This document shows, in pieces, positions 1-8,711 of a stretch of DNA of 63,492 bases. The stretch covers positions 1 through 63,492 of the forward strand of contig JAOUIA010000014.1 in assembly GCA_029884335.1 (NCBI GenBank), in the 5' to 3' direction. The notes beneath the pieces were generated by a model. That model did no database searches. It was not told where the DNA came from and saw only the letters and a program-made list of their open reading frames with translations. The stretch is from Betaproteobacteria bacterium. GTDB lineage: Bacteria; Pseudomonadota; Gammaproteobacteria; Burkholderiales; Casimicrobiaceae. Numbering within the stretch: position 1 is the stretch's first letter; every line of letters begins with the position of its first letter. A program made the position numbers and the translations under genes.

Positions 1-65
1 GAGGCCCTCGCGCGGCCTCCTTGGACGGTCAGCGCAAGGACGATGCGTCGAGTGTCGGCCGCCTG

Positions 66-130
66 CCAAGGGCCTCTTGCCGTCGATCCCCACGCTGCGC
101 GTGGGGCCCCTCGCCGGGTGAGGCCCTTGG
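66..130 (-). terminator. Large stem-loop after the macB-like permease
   Basis: An 11-bp perfect inverted repeat (CCAAGGGCCTC at 66-76, GAGGCCCTTGG at 120-130) encloses a second hairpin, CCCACGC/GCGTGGG. It begins directly beside the stop codon of the permease at 131. There is no clear T-run, so it may be a processing or repeat element rather than a classic intrinsic terminator. Bases 1-65 hold only a short repeat pair (TCCTTG/CAAGGA) and no gene. Confidence 0.5.
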
Positions 131-1363
131 CTACTCGTGCCTGAGCGCGTCGATCGGCGCGAGCCTGGCGGCCTTGCGCGCCGGATAGAAGCCGAAGAAG
201 ACGCCGATCGCGCCGGCGAAGCCGACGGCCAGGAGCACGGCGACGGCGTCGACCTCCGTGCGCCAGCCCGCGAAGTGGCCGACGGCGTACGACGCGCCGA
301 CGCCGAGCACGATGCCGACCAGGCCGCCGATCAGCGCGAGCGTCACCGCCTCGACGAGGAACTGCAGCAGGATGTCGCGGCCGCGCGCGCCGACCGCCAT
401 GCGCAGGCCGATCTCGCGCGTGCGCTCGGTCACCGAGACCAGCATGATGTTCATGATGCCGATGCCGCCGACGACGAGCGACACCGACGCGATCGCCGCG
501 AGCAGCAGCGCGAGGATGCGCGAGCTCGCCTCCTGCGCGGCGAGCACCTCGGAGAGGTTGCGCAGGAAGAAGTCGTCCTCCTGGTTGGGCTGCAGCCGGT
601 GGCGCTGGCGCAGCAGGTCGCGCATCTCCTGCTCGACCGCGGCGACGTCGCCGCCGTCCTGCACCTTGACCGTGATCGCGCCGACGTTGCGCGACTTCAC
701 CTGCTGGCCGCCGAGCACGCGCTTGCGCGCCGTGGTGATGGGAATCAGCACGACGTCGTCCTGGTCCTGGCCGACCATGCTCTGGCCCTTGCGCTCGAGG
801 ACGCCGACGATCTCGTGCGGCACGCGGCGGATGCGAACGGTCTCGCCCACCGGGTCCGCCTCGCCGAACAGGCTGCGGGCGACGCTCTGCCCGACGAGCG
901 CGACCTTCGCCGCCGAGTCGACGTCCTGCGCATTGAGCGTGCGACCCGAGGCCGCCGACCAGTTGCGCGCCGTGAAGTACTCCGGGGTCACGCCCAGCAC
1001 GGAGGTCGCCCAGTTGCTGTTGCCGTACACGACCTGCCCGGAGCCGCGCAACTGGGGGGCCGAAGCCTCGATCGCCGGGATCTCCCGCTGCAGCGCGTAG
1101 GCGTCGTCCTCGGTGATGGTCGGCTGCGAGCCCGCGCCCATGCGCGCGCCGCCGCCGGTGAAGTTGCCCGACAGGACGATGATGAGGTTCGAGCCGAGGC
1201 TCTTGATCTGGTCCTCGACGCGCGCCTGCGCGCCGGCGCCCACGCCGACCATCGCGATGACCGCGGCCACGCCGATGATGATGCCGAGCATCGTCAGCGA
1301 CGAGCGCAGCTTGTTCGTGCGCAGCGCCGCCAGCGCGACCTTCAGCGTGGCGAGCAGCGTCAT
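131..1363 (-). CDS. MacB-type ABC transporter permease
   Basis: 410 aa inner-membrane permease with MacB periplasmic-core and FtsX domains. One transmembrane helix lies near the N-terminus (about 20-42), followed by a large periplasmic domain. Three C-terminal helices follow (about 285-400), and the family ending [18 protein letters not shown] is present. Such subunits drive a periplasmic adaptor and an outer-membrane channel to expel substrates from the periplasm (macrolides, peptides, siderophores). Its ATG overlaps the stop of the upstream ATPase gene by 4 bases (ATGA), so the two are translationally coupled. E. coli MacB is one fused chain; here ATPase and permease are separate. The substrate cannot be read from sequence. 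Confidence 0.9.
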   Translation of the reverse strand: MTLLATLKVALAALRTNKLRSSLTMLGIIIGVAAVIAMVGVGAGAQARVEDQIKSLGSNLIIVLSGNFTGGGARMGAGSQPTITEDDAYALQREIPAIEASAPQLRGSGQVVYGNSNWATSVLGVTPEYFTARNWSAASGRTLNAQDVDSAAKVALVGQSVARSLFGEADPVGETVRIRRVPHEIVGVLERKGQSMVGQDQDDVVLIPITTARKRVLGGQQVKSRNVGAITVKVQDGGDVAAVEQEMRDLLRQRHRLQPNQEDDFFLRNLSEVLAAQEASSRILALLLAAIASVSLVVGGIGIMNIMLVSVTERTREIGLRMAVGARGRDILLQFLVEAVTLALIGGLVGIVLGVGASYAVGHFAGWRTEVDAVAVLLAVGFAGAIGVFFGFYPARKAARLAPIDALRHE

Positions 1364-2094
1364 GCCGGGGCCGCCACGCGCGCGAGCGCGGCCGCGGCGT
1401 CCTGCGGATGCTGCCGCTCGTCGCGCACCACGCGGCCGTCGCGGAAGTGGATCGCGCGGCCGGCGAAGGCCGCGATGTCGTGCTCGTGCGTGACCAGCAC
1501 GACGGTGATGCCCTCGGCGTTCAGCTGCTGCAGAAGCGCCATGACCTCGACGCTGGTCACGGAGTCGAGCGCGCCGGTGGGCTCGTCGGCCAGGATCAGC
1601 CGGGGCTGGTTGACCAGCGCGCGCGCGATCGCCACGCGCTGCTGCTGGCCGCCGGAGAGCTGCGCGGGGTGGTGGCCGGCGCGGCTGCCGAGGCCGACCC
1701 GCTCGAGCTGGTGCATCGCCCGCTCGCGCCGCTCCTGGGCCGGCACGCCGGAGTAGAGCAGCGGCAGCGCGACGTTGTCGAGCGCGCCCGTGCGCGGGAG
1801 CAGGTTGAATTGCTGGAATATGAAGCCGATCTTGCGGTTGCGGATCGCGGCGAGCGCGTCGGCCGACAGTCCCGCGACGTCCTCGCCGTCGAACCAGTAC
1901 GTGCCCGAGGTCGGGGTGTCGAGGCAGCCGATGACGTTCATGAACGTCGACTTGCCCGAGCCCGAGGGCCCCATGACCGCGACCATCTCGCCCTCGGCGA
2001 TGTCCACCGTCACGCCGGCGAGCGCGCGCACCTCGGCGTCGCCCATCGCGTACACCTTGACGAGGTCGTGCGTCGAGATCAGCGGCACGGCCAT
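1360..2094 (-). CDS. MacB-type ABC transporter ATP-binding protein
   Basis: 244 aa ATPase of the MacB/LolD branch. Walker [10 protein letters not shown] lies at residues 42-50, followed by a Q-loop (FQQFN), the signature [15 protein letters not shown], Walker [13 protein letters not shown] and the switch histidine in VTHEHD. It powers the permease encoded immediately downstream and overlaps it by 4 bases. The adaptor gene lies 147 bases upstream across a palindromic repeat, so all three probably form one exporter operon with the M48 protease. Confidence in the family is high; the transported substrate is unknown. Confidence 0.92.
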   Translation of the reverse strand: MAVPLISTHDLVKVYAMGDAEVRALAGVTVDIAEGEMVAVMGPSGSGKSTFMNVIGCLDTPTSGTYWFDGEDVAGLSADALAAIRNRKIGFIFQQFNLLPRTGALDNVALPLLYSGVPAQERRERAMHQLERVGLGSRAGHHPAQLSGGQQQRVAIARALVNQPRLILADEPTGALDSVTSVEVMALLQQLNAEGITVVLVTHEHDIAAFAGRAIHFRDGRVVRDERQHPQDAAAALARVAAPA

Positions 2095-2111
2095 CGCAGC
2101 GCGTCGTGTCG

Positions 2112-2170
2112 TCGTCCCCGCGGAGCCTGCCCCCGAGGACTGCAGTCGGGGGGCGGGGATCCAGCGTCCT
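2112..2170. repeat. Palindromic GC repeat between macA- and macB-like genes
   Basis: The 147-base gap between adaptor and ATPase genes holds a hairpin made of GCCCCCGA and TCGGGGGGC arms around a CTGCAG core, bounded by GTCCCCGC and GCGGGGATCCAG. It resembles the GTCCCCGC...GGGGACCCAG palindrome at 52209-52304 and is probably a divergent member of that dispersed class. It could attenuate transcription within the exporter operon. Confidence 0.45.
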
Positions 2171-2241
2171 TCGGCCGAACCATGCCGGGCTTCCCCTCTC
2201 GCGGGCGCGAAGAAAGGAGGCGGTGCGTCACGCGACCCCCC

Positions 2242-3831
2242 TCAGAACGGCAGCCGCGGCGCGCCGCTCGGCGGGCGCGGGGCCGCGCTGCCGGCCGGCT
2301 GCTGCGTGCCGACGATCACGTCCTGTCCCTCCGCCAGATCGCCCGCCACGATCTCCGTCGCGTTGCCGTCGGTGAGGCCGGTGCGCACGCTCACCTCCTT
2401 CGGGCCTTCGGCCGCGGGAACGAAGACCCGCCCGGCGCCGCCGGCCGCGCTGCCGCGGCCGGTCTCGCTCGCGACGATCTCGGCGTAGCGCTTCTGCTGC
2501 TCGGCGTTGAGCATGCCGCTGATGCGCTGGCGCACGTCGATGCGGATGCGCTCCATGCGCGGCCGCCGGTCGGCCTCGGGCAGCTCGCGCAGCTCCATGA
2601 AGCGCGTGCGCATCTCGGCGAAGATCTCGTCGAGACGCGCCACCTGCCCGGCATCGAGCTTGAGCTCGTCGATCAGCCGCTTGCGCCGCGCCTGCTGGTC
2701 GCCGGCGTTGCCCGGTCCGGAGCCGGCCGCGGCGGCGGGCGCCGCCTCGTCCTTGGCGGCGCCGACGCCCGCCGGGCGCCAGCGCAGCGCGGCGTTCGGC
2801 ACCTTGAGCACCGCGTCGCGCTGGTCGGTGACGATGCGGGCGTTCGCGGTCATGCCGGGCACCAGCTGCAGCGCCTGGTTCTGCGTGCCGACGACGACGA
2901 TGTAGGTGACCACGTTCTGCACCGTCTGCGCCGCCTTGCGGATCTGCCGCACGCTGCCGTTGAACGTGCGGCCGGGGAACGCGTCGACGGTGAACGTCAC
3001 GCGCTGGTCCGCGCGGATGCGGCCGATGTCGGACTCGTCGATGGCGACGTCCACCTGCATCTCGCGCAGGTCCTGCGCGATGGTGAACAGCGTGGGCGTG
3101 TTGAGGCTCGCCGCGACGGTCTGGCCCGGCTCGACCTGGCGCGAGATGACCACGCCGTCCACCGGCGCGGTGATCGACGTCTTGGAGAGGTCGTTGCGCG
3201 CGCTGGCGAGCGCGGCCTGGCGCTGCTTCACCACGGCGTGCGCGTTGGCGACCATCGCCTCGGCCGCCCGGAGCTGCGCCTGCGCGGTGCGCACCGCCTC
3301 GGCGGCGCCGCGCTCGACGAACACCGCCTTGTCGCGCTCCGCCTCGGAGATGAAGTTCTTCGCGAGCAACGACTGCTTGCGCTCGACGTCGCGCTTCGCG
3401 TCCTCGTGCGTGATCTGCGCGCGCACGATCTGCGATCGCTGCGAGGCCGCCTCGCTCTCCCGCTGCAGGAGGGACGTGCGCGCGGCCTCGAGGTCGGCGT
3501 CCGCCTGCTTCACCTTCAGCTCGAACGTCTCGGGGTCGATGCGCGCGAGCAGCTGGCCCTTCTTCACCGGCGAGTTGAAGTCCACCAGGATCTCGCGGAC
3601 CTGCCCCGAGATCTGCGAGCCGACCAGCACGGTGGTCACCGCGGTGAGCGTGCCCGACGCCGAGACGGTCGACGTGATGCCGCCGCGCTCGACCTTCGCC
3701 AGCCGCAGTTGCGGCGCCTTGTCGGCCGGGCCGAGGTACCTCCACGCGGCGAACGCCGCGGCGCCCAGTACGGCGACGATGACGAGCGTGGTCGCGAGGC
3801 GGGCGGTGCGGCGGGTCGCGGGTGCGGGCAT
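2242..3831 (-). CDS. MacA-like periplasmic adaptor with CpxP/Spy-like insertion
   Basis: 529 aa membrane-fusion protein. It has an N-terminal membrane anchor (about 11-30), a biotinyl-lipoyl-like half (about 45-100), a long coiled-coil hairpin rich in Ala, Gln and Arg (about 105-215), and the second lipoyl half with TAPVDGVV at 221-228. Beta-barrel and membrane-proximal domains follow. It would link the MacB-type pump to an outer-membrane channel. Unlike ordinary MacA proteins (about 370-400 aa), residues 355-465 insert a helical segment with LDAGQ (392-396) and LNAEQ (441-445). These resemble the LTXXQ motifs of CpxP/Spy periplasmic chaperones. The adaptor then resumes with GRVFVPAAEG and ends in a Pro-rich tail. 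The protease gene lies 54 bases upstream. Confidence 0.9.
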   Translation of the reverse strand: MPAPATRRTARLATTLVIVAVLGAAAFAAWRYLGPADKAPQLRLAKVERGGITSTVSASGTLTAVTTVLVGSQISGQVREILVDFNSPVKKGQLLARIDPETFELKVKQADADLEAARTSLLQRESEAASQRSQIVRAQITHEDAKRDVERKQSLLAKNFISEAERDKAVFVERGAAEAVRTAQAQLRAAEAMVANAHAVVKQRQAALASARNDLSKTSITAPVDGVVISRQVEPGQTVAASLNTPTLFTIAQDLREMQVDVAIDESDIGRIRADQRVTFTVDAFPGRTFNGSVRQIRKAAQTVQNVVTYIVVVGTQNQALQLVPGMTANARIVTDQRDAVLKVPNAALRWRPAGVGAAKDEAAPAAAAGSGPGNAGDQQARRKRLIDELKLDAGQVARLDEIFAEMRTRFMELRELPEADRRPRMERIRIDVRQRISGMLNAEQQKRYAEIVASETGRGSAAGGAGRVFVPAAEGPKEVSVRTGLTDGNATEIVAGDLAEGQDVIVGTQQPAGSAAPRPPSGAPRLPF

Positions 3832-3885
3832 CCTGTCTTCTTGTTTCTTGTTTGGGCGAGGCGCGGTTTGCGTTCAGGCGGCGGG

Positions 3886-5391
3886 TCAGCCCTGCTTTCC
3901 GAAGCCTTCCTTCTGCTGCTCGACGATCTCGCGTCGCAGCACGCGCAGCCGCGTCTCGACCACCGAGGACTCGTAGAAGTTGGCGTCGCCCGCGCGCGAT
4001 GCCAGCTGCAGCTGGTCCACGGCGCCGCGCAGGTTGCCGAGCCACGCGTAGTACTCGCCCTGGTGGTAGTGCTCCTTCAGCTTGCGGCCGAGGCCGGCGT
4101 ACGCGCGCGCGGCGGTGCGGTGAAGCGTGCCGTCGCCGGGAAAGCGGACGAGCTGCTCCTCGCAGAACTTCGCGGCATCGGCGTTGCGGCCGGCCTTGAC
4201 GAGCGCCTCCGGATAGTCGTAGACGAGCTGCATCTTGTTCGGATAGCGCTGCAGGGCGCGCTCGATGCGGACGATCGCGGCGGCGACGTCGCCGCTCTCG
4301 AGCAGCACGTGCGCGCCGATCGCCTCGATCATCGGATGCGGCGGCGCGGTCTTCTCCAGCGCCGCGAGCTCGCGCTTCGCCGGCGCGTAGTCCTTCGCGC
4401 GCAGGTAGGAGGCGACGAGCCCGTAGCGCACCGCGTTCTCGTCGTTGAACTTCCGCTCGGCGAGCGCGGCGCGGAAGAATTTCACCGCGTCCTGCGCCTC
4501 GCCCTGGTAGCTGCGCAGCAGCGCGCGCACCATCTGGAAGTCCGGCGAGTCCGCGACCTGACGGTACGGCAGCGTCTGCGCGCGTGCCTGCGCCTCGGCG
4601 ATGCGCTCGTAGGTCACCGGGTGCGTGCGCAGGTACGACGGCGTCGAGCCCTCGAGGAAGCGGCCGCTGCGCTGCATGCGCTCCATGAACGCCCCCGCGG
4701 CGCGCACGTCGTAGCCGGCGGCGGCGAGGCGCTGGAAGCCGATGCGGTCGGCCTCGTACTCGAACTCGCGCGTGAAGTTGAGCTGGTTCTGGATGGCGAG
4801 GGCCTGCGAGGTCGCGATGGCGGCGCTGGCCATGTCGCCCGACGACGAGCCGCCCGCGCGCGCGGCCAGCAGCGCGACGGCGAGCGCGGCGAGCGACATC
4901 AGCATGCTCTGCTGCTGGCTCTGCAGCATGCGCGCGATGTGGCGCTGCGTGACGTGCGTGATCTCGTGCGCCAGCACGCTGGCGAGCTCGGACTCGCTCT
5001 GCGTGAGGAGGATCAGCCCCGCATTGACGCCGACGAAGCCGCCGGGCAGGGCGAAAGCGTTGATGCCGGCGTCGGGAACCGCGAAGAACTCGAAGTCCTG
5101 CCGCGCGTCGGGCGAGGCCGCCACGAGCCGGTTGCCGAGCTCGTTCAGGTAGTCGTTGACCTCGGGGTCGTTCAGCAGGCCGCCGCTCGCGCGGGCCTGG
5201 CGCATGATCGCCTCGCCCAGCTTGCGCTCCTGCGCGGGCGAAAAGCCCGCCTGGGCGACGTCGCCCAGGTCCGGCAGCGCCTGCGCGACGGCGGAGGAGA
5301 TGGGCGGCGGCGCGGCCGCCGGCGCCAGGGCGAGGGCCAGCGCGACGAGCGCGGCAACGAGGCGGCGGGGGCGGTGGGTGGCGATCGGCAT
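3886..5391 (-). CDS. M48 family beta-barrel assembly-enhancing protease (BepA-like)
   Basis: 501 aa periplasmic zinc protease with TPR repeats. A signal peptide covers about residues 1-36. The zinc motif HEITH is at 142-146, with the third ligand expected in the EYEAD segment near 215. The C-terminal half (about 270-490) is built of TPR-like helices. BepA/YfgC proteins assist or degrade outer-membrane proteins such as LptD. It is the first gene of the minus-strand exporter operon and divergent from moaC across only 47 bases, so the two promoters are packed together. The length matches BepA. Confidence 0.9.
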   Translation of the reverse strand: MPIATHRPRRLVAALVALALALAPAAAPPPISSAVAQALPDLGDVAQAGFSPAQERKLGEAIMRQARASGGLLNDPEVNDYLNELGNRLVAASPDARQDFEFFAVPDAGINAFALPGGFVGVNAGLILLTQSESELASVLAHEITHVTQRHIARMLQSQQQSMLMSLAALAVALLAARAGGSSSGDMASAAIATSQALAIQNQLNFTREFEYEADRIGFQRLAAAGYDVRAAGAFMERMQRSGRFLEGSTPSYLRTHPVTYERIAEAQARAQTLPYRQVADSPDFQMVRALLRSYQGEAQDAVKFFRAALAERKFNDENAVRYGLVASYLRAKDYAPAKRELAALEKTAPPHPMIEAIGAHVLLESGDVAAAIVRIERALQRYPNKMQLVYDYPEALVKAGRNADAAKFCEEQLVRFPGDGTLHRTAARAYAGLGRKLKEHYHQGEYYAWLGNLRGAVDQLQLASRAGDANFYESSVVETRLRVLRREIVEQQKEGFGKQG

Positions 5392-5438
5392 CGAGTAGGG
5401 CTGCGGGCGGGGCAGGGTCGCGTGGCTCGTCTGCTAAG

Positions 5439-6053
5439 ATGACTTCAAGCCCGCCGAGTTCAGCCGCCGCGTCGATGCGGCGCCCGGGCTCCCGCATGCC
5501 ACGCTCCACACGTTCCCCGGCTACAGCAGCCCGCCGGCCGCGGCCCGCGGCCCGGAAGGGCGCGCCCGGCAGCCATTTTACGCACTTCGATGCCGCGGGC
5601 GCCGCGCACATGGTCGACGTCGGCGGCAAGGATGTAACCAGGCGTGTCGCGCGGGCGGGCGGCAGGATCGTGATGGCGCCCGCAACGCTCGACCTGATCG
5701 CGCGCGGCGATGCGAAGAAGGGCGACGTGCTCGGCGTGGCGCGCGTCGCCGCGATCCAGGCGGCGAAGCGCACGAGCGACCTCGTGCCGCTGTGCCACCC
5801 GCTGCCTCTCACGCGGGTCGCCGTGGACTTCGCGCTCGACCGCGACGCCGGCGCCGTGCGCGTGGAGGTCGTCGCGGAGACCCTCGGGCGCACGGGGGTC
5901 GAGATGGAGGCGCTCACCGCCGCGGCGGTGGGGCTGCTCACGATCTACGACATGTGCAAGGCCGTCGACCGCGCCATGCGCATCGAGGGCGTGCGCCTGC
6001 TCGAGAAGAGCGGCGGCCGCTCCGGGCACTTCGTCGCCGCCGGGGACGGATAG
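5439..6053 (+). CDS. moaC: Cyclic pyranopterin monophosphate synthase
   Basis: Second enzyme of molybdenum cofactor synthesis, forming cyclic pyranopterin monophosphate. The MoaC core starts near base 5572 ([14 protein letters not shown]), with LCHP and [10 protein letters not shown] carrying active-site residues. From the first ATG the product is 204 aa, against about 160 for the family. The 45 extra N-terminal residues are Arg/Pro/Ser-rich and their codons lack the usual GC-rich third positions. A -10-like TAAGAT (5435-5440) overlaps the first ATG, so translation may begin at ATG 5475 or 5496 or at a non-standard codon. Function is certain; the start is not. Confidence 0.88.
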   Translation: MTSSPPSSAAASMRRPGSRMPRSTRSPATAARRPRPAARKGAPGSHFTHFDAAGAAHMVDVGGKDVTRRVARAGGRIVMAPATLDLIARGDAKKGDVLGVARVAAIQAAKRTSDLVPLCHPLPLTRVAVDFALDRDAGAVRVEVVAETLGRTGVEMEALTAAAVGLLTIYDMCKAVDRAMRIEGVRLLEKSGGRSGHFVAAGDG

Positions 6054-6055
6054 CG

Positions 6056-6382
6056 ATGTTCGTTCGCCACGACGACTGCAGGCTGGAAGACCTGGGCGGC
6101 GGCGTGAAGCGGCGCATCCTCGCCCATGCCGGCGGGCTCATGCAGGTCGAGGTCCACTTCGACGCCGGCGCCGTGGGAGCGCTGCACAGCCACCCCCACG
6201 AACAGCTGACGCACGTGCTGTCCGGCGAGTTCGAGTTCACCGTCGGCGGCGAGACGCGCACGGTGTCCGCGGGCGACACGCTCTACAAGGCGCCCGGCGT
6301 GGTGCACGGCTGCGTGTGCCGGCGCGCGGGCGTGCTGCTCGACACGTTCACCCCGCAGCGCGACGACTTTCTCGCCGGGTAG
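6056..6382 (+). CDS. kdgF: KdgF-like cupin (unsaturated uronate linearisation)
   Basis: 108 aa single-domain cupin beginning at ATG 6056, two bases after the moaC stop. The metal motif HSHPHEQLTHVLSGEFEF and the later VVHGC supply the usual His/Gln/His set, and the tail VLLDTFTPQRDDFL closely resembles KdgF proteins as I remember them. KdgF converts 4,5-unsaturated monouronates from pectin or alginate breakdown to the linear keto form. The downstream uronate genes support this role. A generic cupin remains possible, because no lyase or kdg gene is visible in the window. Confidence 0.75.
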   Translation: MFVRHDDCRLEDLGGGVKRRILAHAGGLMQVEVHFDAGAVGALHSHPHEQLTHVLSGEFEFTVGGETRTVSAGDTLYKAPGVVHGCVCRRAGVLLDTFTPQRDDFLAG

Positions 6383-6405
6383 CCCCGGCGGACCCCGGTG
6401 GACCG

Positions 6406-6418
6406 GTGGTCGGACCAC
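6406..6418. promoter_or_regulatory. Perfect FadR-type palindromic operator
   Basis: GTGGTCGGACCAC is a perfect 13-base palindrome centred on G6412. It contains TGGTCnGACCA, the core recognised by FadR-subfamily GntR regulators. It lies 62 bases before the regulator start and 24 bases after the kdgF-like stop. Partial half-sites (GGTGGACC before, GACCAC at 6421-6426) flank it. It is probably the autoregulatory operator of the regulator at 6480 and thus controls uxuB-uxaC. Confidence 0.7.
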
Positions 6419-6479
6419 TTGACCACTGGCGGGGCCGCGGCGTAGGCTGGCCTCCAACCCCGGCCCCCAGGGAGGGCGC

Positions 6480-7229
6480 TTGCCGCTGCAGACGGTCGAG
6501 CCGACGCGGCTCTATCGCCAGATCGCCGACCAGATCGCCGCGCTGATCGATCGCGGCGAGTTCCGTGCGGGAGAGCGCCTGCCGGCGGAACGCGAACTCG
6601 CGAGCCTCCTCGGCGTCTCGCGGACCTCGGTCCGCGAGGCGATCATCTGCCTCGAACTCGCCGGGCGCGTGGACGTGCGCGTAGGCACGGGAATCTTCGT
6701 GCGCGACTCCCGCGGTGCGACACCCCCGCCGGCGGCCGCCGCGGCGGGCGACGAGGCGGGCCCGTTCGCGCTGCTCGAGGCGCGCGCGCTCGTCGAGGGC
6801 GAAATCGCGGCGCGCGCCGCGCGATCGATCCGCCGGCGCGATCTCGACCGCCTCAAGGAGGCGATCGGCCGCATGCGCGAGGGCGAGGGCGACTTCGCCC
6901 GCCGCGACGACGCCGACCGCGAGTTCCACGTCGCCATCGCGCAGGCGACCGGCAATTCCGCGCTGGCCGACGTCGTCGCGCACCTGTGGCACGAGCGCTC
7001 GCACCCGATGTGGCGGTGGATGGAAGCGCATCTGCACACCAGCGCGTTGCACCGGATGACGCTGCGGGACCACGAAGCGATCGTCGCCGCGCTCGCGCAG
7101 CACGACCCCGAGGCGGCGCGCGCGGCGATGCAGCGGCACCTGCGCCGCGTCGCCCGCGAGTTCCAGCGCCGCTGGGACGCATCGGCGACGGCGGCTCGCA
7201 AGCCGCGCGCCGCGAGGAGGAAGCAATGA
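6480..7229 (+). CDS. FadR/GntR-family regulator of uronate genes (UxuR/ExuR-like)
   Basis: 249 aa DNA-binding repressor starting at TTG 6480 behind the Shine-Dalgarno GGAGGG. A winged helix fills residues 1-75 (RLPAERELASLLGVSRTSVREA). The all-helical FCD ligand domain follows, with metal-type residues in DREFH, HRMTLRDHEAI and MQRHLRRV. The gene overlaps uxuB by 4 bases (ATGA), so it is translated with the enzymes it most likely controls. The nearby operator palindrome fits autoregulation. The effector is probably a uronate or its keto form, inferred from the neighbours only. Confidence 0.88.
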   Translation: MPLQTVEPTRLYRQIADQIAALIDRGEFRAGERLPAERELASLLGVSRTSVREAIICLELAGRVDVRVGTGIFVRDSRGATPPPAAAAAGDEAGPFALLEARALVEGEIAARAARSIRRRDLDRLKEAIGRMREGEGDFARRDDADREFHVAIAQATGNSALADVVAHLWHERSHPMWRWMEAHLHTSALHRMTLRDHEAIVAALAQHDPEAARAAMQRHLRRVAREFQRRWDASATAARKPRAARRKQ

Positions 7230-8707
7230 TTCGGCTCGCCGAGACCGAACTGGACGCGCTGCCCCCAGGCGTTGCGGTGCCCGCCGCACGGCCCGCAGCC
7301 ATCGGCATCGTGCACCTTGGCCTCGGTGCGTTCCATCGCGCGCACCAGGTCGAGTTCACCGACGACGCGCTGCGGTTGGCCGGCACGCCCACCGCCCCGT
7401 GGGGCATCTGCGGCGTCAGCCTCAGGACGGCGGGCGCGCGCGACAAGCTCGTTGCGCAGGACGGCCTCTACACGCTGGTGCGGCGTGAGGCGCGAGGCGT
7501 CGAGCGGCGCGTGCTGGGCAGCCTGCGCGAGGCGCGCTTCCTCGGCGACGAGCGCCACGAGGTGCACGCGCGGCTCGCGGCGCCCGAGACCGCGATCGTC
7601 TCGCTCACGATCACCGAGAAGGGCTACGGTCACGACCCCGCGACGGGGCGCCTCGATCCCGCGCACCCGGAGCTCGCGCCCGACCTCGCCGACCTCGAGC
7701 GCCCGCGCAGCGCGGTGGGGCTGATCGTCGCCTCGCTCGACGCGCGGCGCCTGTCGCACGGCCGGCCCTACACGGTGCTCTGCTGCGACAACCTGCCGCA
7801 CAACGGCGCGCTGGTGCGCGGCCTGGTGCTCGACTTCGCGCAGCGGCGCGACGCGGCGCTCGCCGCGTGGATCGAGCGGCACGTCGCTTTCCCGTCGACG
7901 ATGGTCGACCGCATCGTCCCGGCGACCACGCCCGCCGACGTCGAGGAGAACGATCGCGCGATCGGCATGCACGACGCCGCGGTCGTCGTGTGCGAGCCGT
8001 TCCGCCAGTGGGTGATCGAGGACGCGTTCGTCGCCGGCCGCCCGCCGTGGGAGCTGGCCGGCGCCGAGATGGTCGGCGACGTGGCGCCGTTCGAGACCAT
8101 GAAGCTGCGGCTGCTCAACGGCAGCCACTCGGCGTTCGCCTACCTCGGCTTCCTGGCCGGCCACGAGTTCGTCTACCAGGTCGCCGCGCAGCCGGAGTTC
8201 GTCGCCTACATGCGCGCGCTGATGGCCGAGGCGGCGCCGACGCTGCGCGTGCCGGCGAGCGTCGACCTCGTCGCCTACCGCGCGGCGCTGGTGGAACGCT
8301 TCGGCAACCCGGCGCTGCCGCACCGCACGAAGCAGATCGCGATGGACGGCTCGCAGAAGCTCCCGCAGCGGCTGTTGGGCACGATTCGCGAGAATCTCGC
8401 CGCGGGCCGGCCGGTCACGCGTCTCGCCCTTGCCGTCGCCGCGTGGATGCGCTACGTCGCCGGCGTGGACGAGCACGGGGCGCCGATCGACGTCGCCGAT
8501 CCCCTGAAAACCGAGTTCGCCGCGATCGCGCAACGCCACCGCGGCGACGCGCGCGCGCTGCGCGACGCGCTGCTCGGCCTGCGCGCCGTCTTCGGGGACG
8601 ACCTCCCGCGCGATCCGCGCTTCACCGAGCCGGTGGGCACGTGGCTCGAGCAGTTGTTCCGCGACGGCGCCGCGCGCACCGTCGCTGTCTGCAACCAGCG
8701 GAAATGA
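7226..8707 (+). CDS. uxuB: Fructuronate reductase / mannonate dehydrogenase
   Basis: 493 aa polyol dehydrogenase of the mannitol-dehydrogenase family. An N-terminal Rossmann domain with GIVHLGLGAFHRAHQ lies near residues 27-41. The catalytic signature MKLRLLNGSHS lies near residues 290-300. With uxaC next door the likely reaction is NADH-dependent reduction of D-fructuronate to D-mannonate; tagaturonate reduction is the alternative. The start overlaps the regulator stop, and uxaC follows after 4 bases. Confidence 0.88.
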   Translation: MIRLAETELDALPPGVAVPAARPAAIGIVHLGLGAFHRAHQVEFTDDALRLAGTPTAPWGICGVSLRTAGARDKLVAQDGLYTLVRREARGVERRVLGSLREARFLGDERHEVHARLAAPETAIVSLTITEKGYGHDPATGRLDPAHPELAPDLADLERPRSAVGLIVASLDARRLSHGRPYTVLCCDNLPHNGALVRGLVLDFAQRRDAALAAWIERHVAFPSTMVDRIVPATTPADVEENDRAIGMHDAAVVVCEPFRQWVIEDAFVAGRPPWELAGAEMVGDVAPFETMKLRLLNGSHSAFAYLGFLAGHEFVYQVAAQPEFVAYMRALMAEAAPTLRVPASVDLVAYRAALVERFGNPALPHRTKQIAMDGSQKLPQRLLGTIRENLAAGRPVTRLALAVAAWMRYVAGVDEHGAPIDVADPLKTEFAAIAQRHRGDARALRDALLGLRAVFGDDLPRDPRFTEPVGTWLEQLFRDGAARTVAVCNQRK

Positions 8708-8711
8708 CCGC

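Noticed and set aside
5392-5438. Molybdenum-cofactor riboswitch upstream of moaC
   Set aside because: Only 47 bases separate moaC from the divergent protease gene, too short for the aptamer.
1408-5442. Very long open frame of more than 1300 codons on the plus strand opposite the exporter and M48 genes
   Set aside because: It is an antisense artefact of high GC: the product is low-complexity Arg/Ala/His/Asp sequence with no domain, and the minus-strand genes have clear motifs and correct starts.
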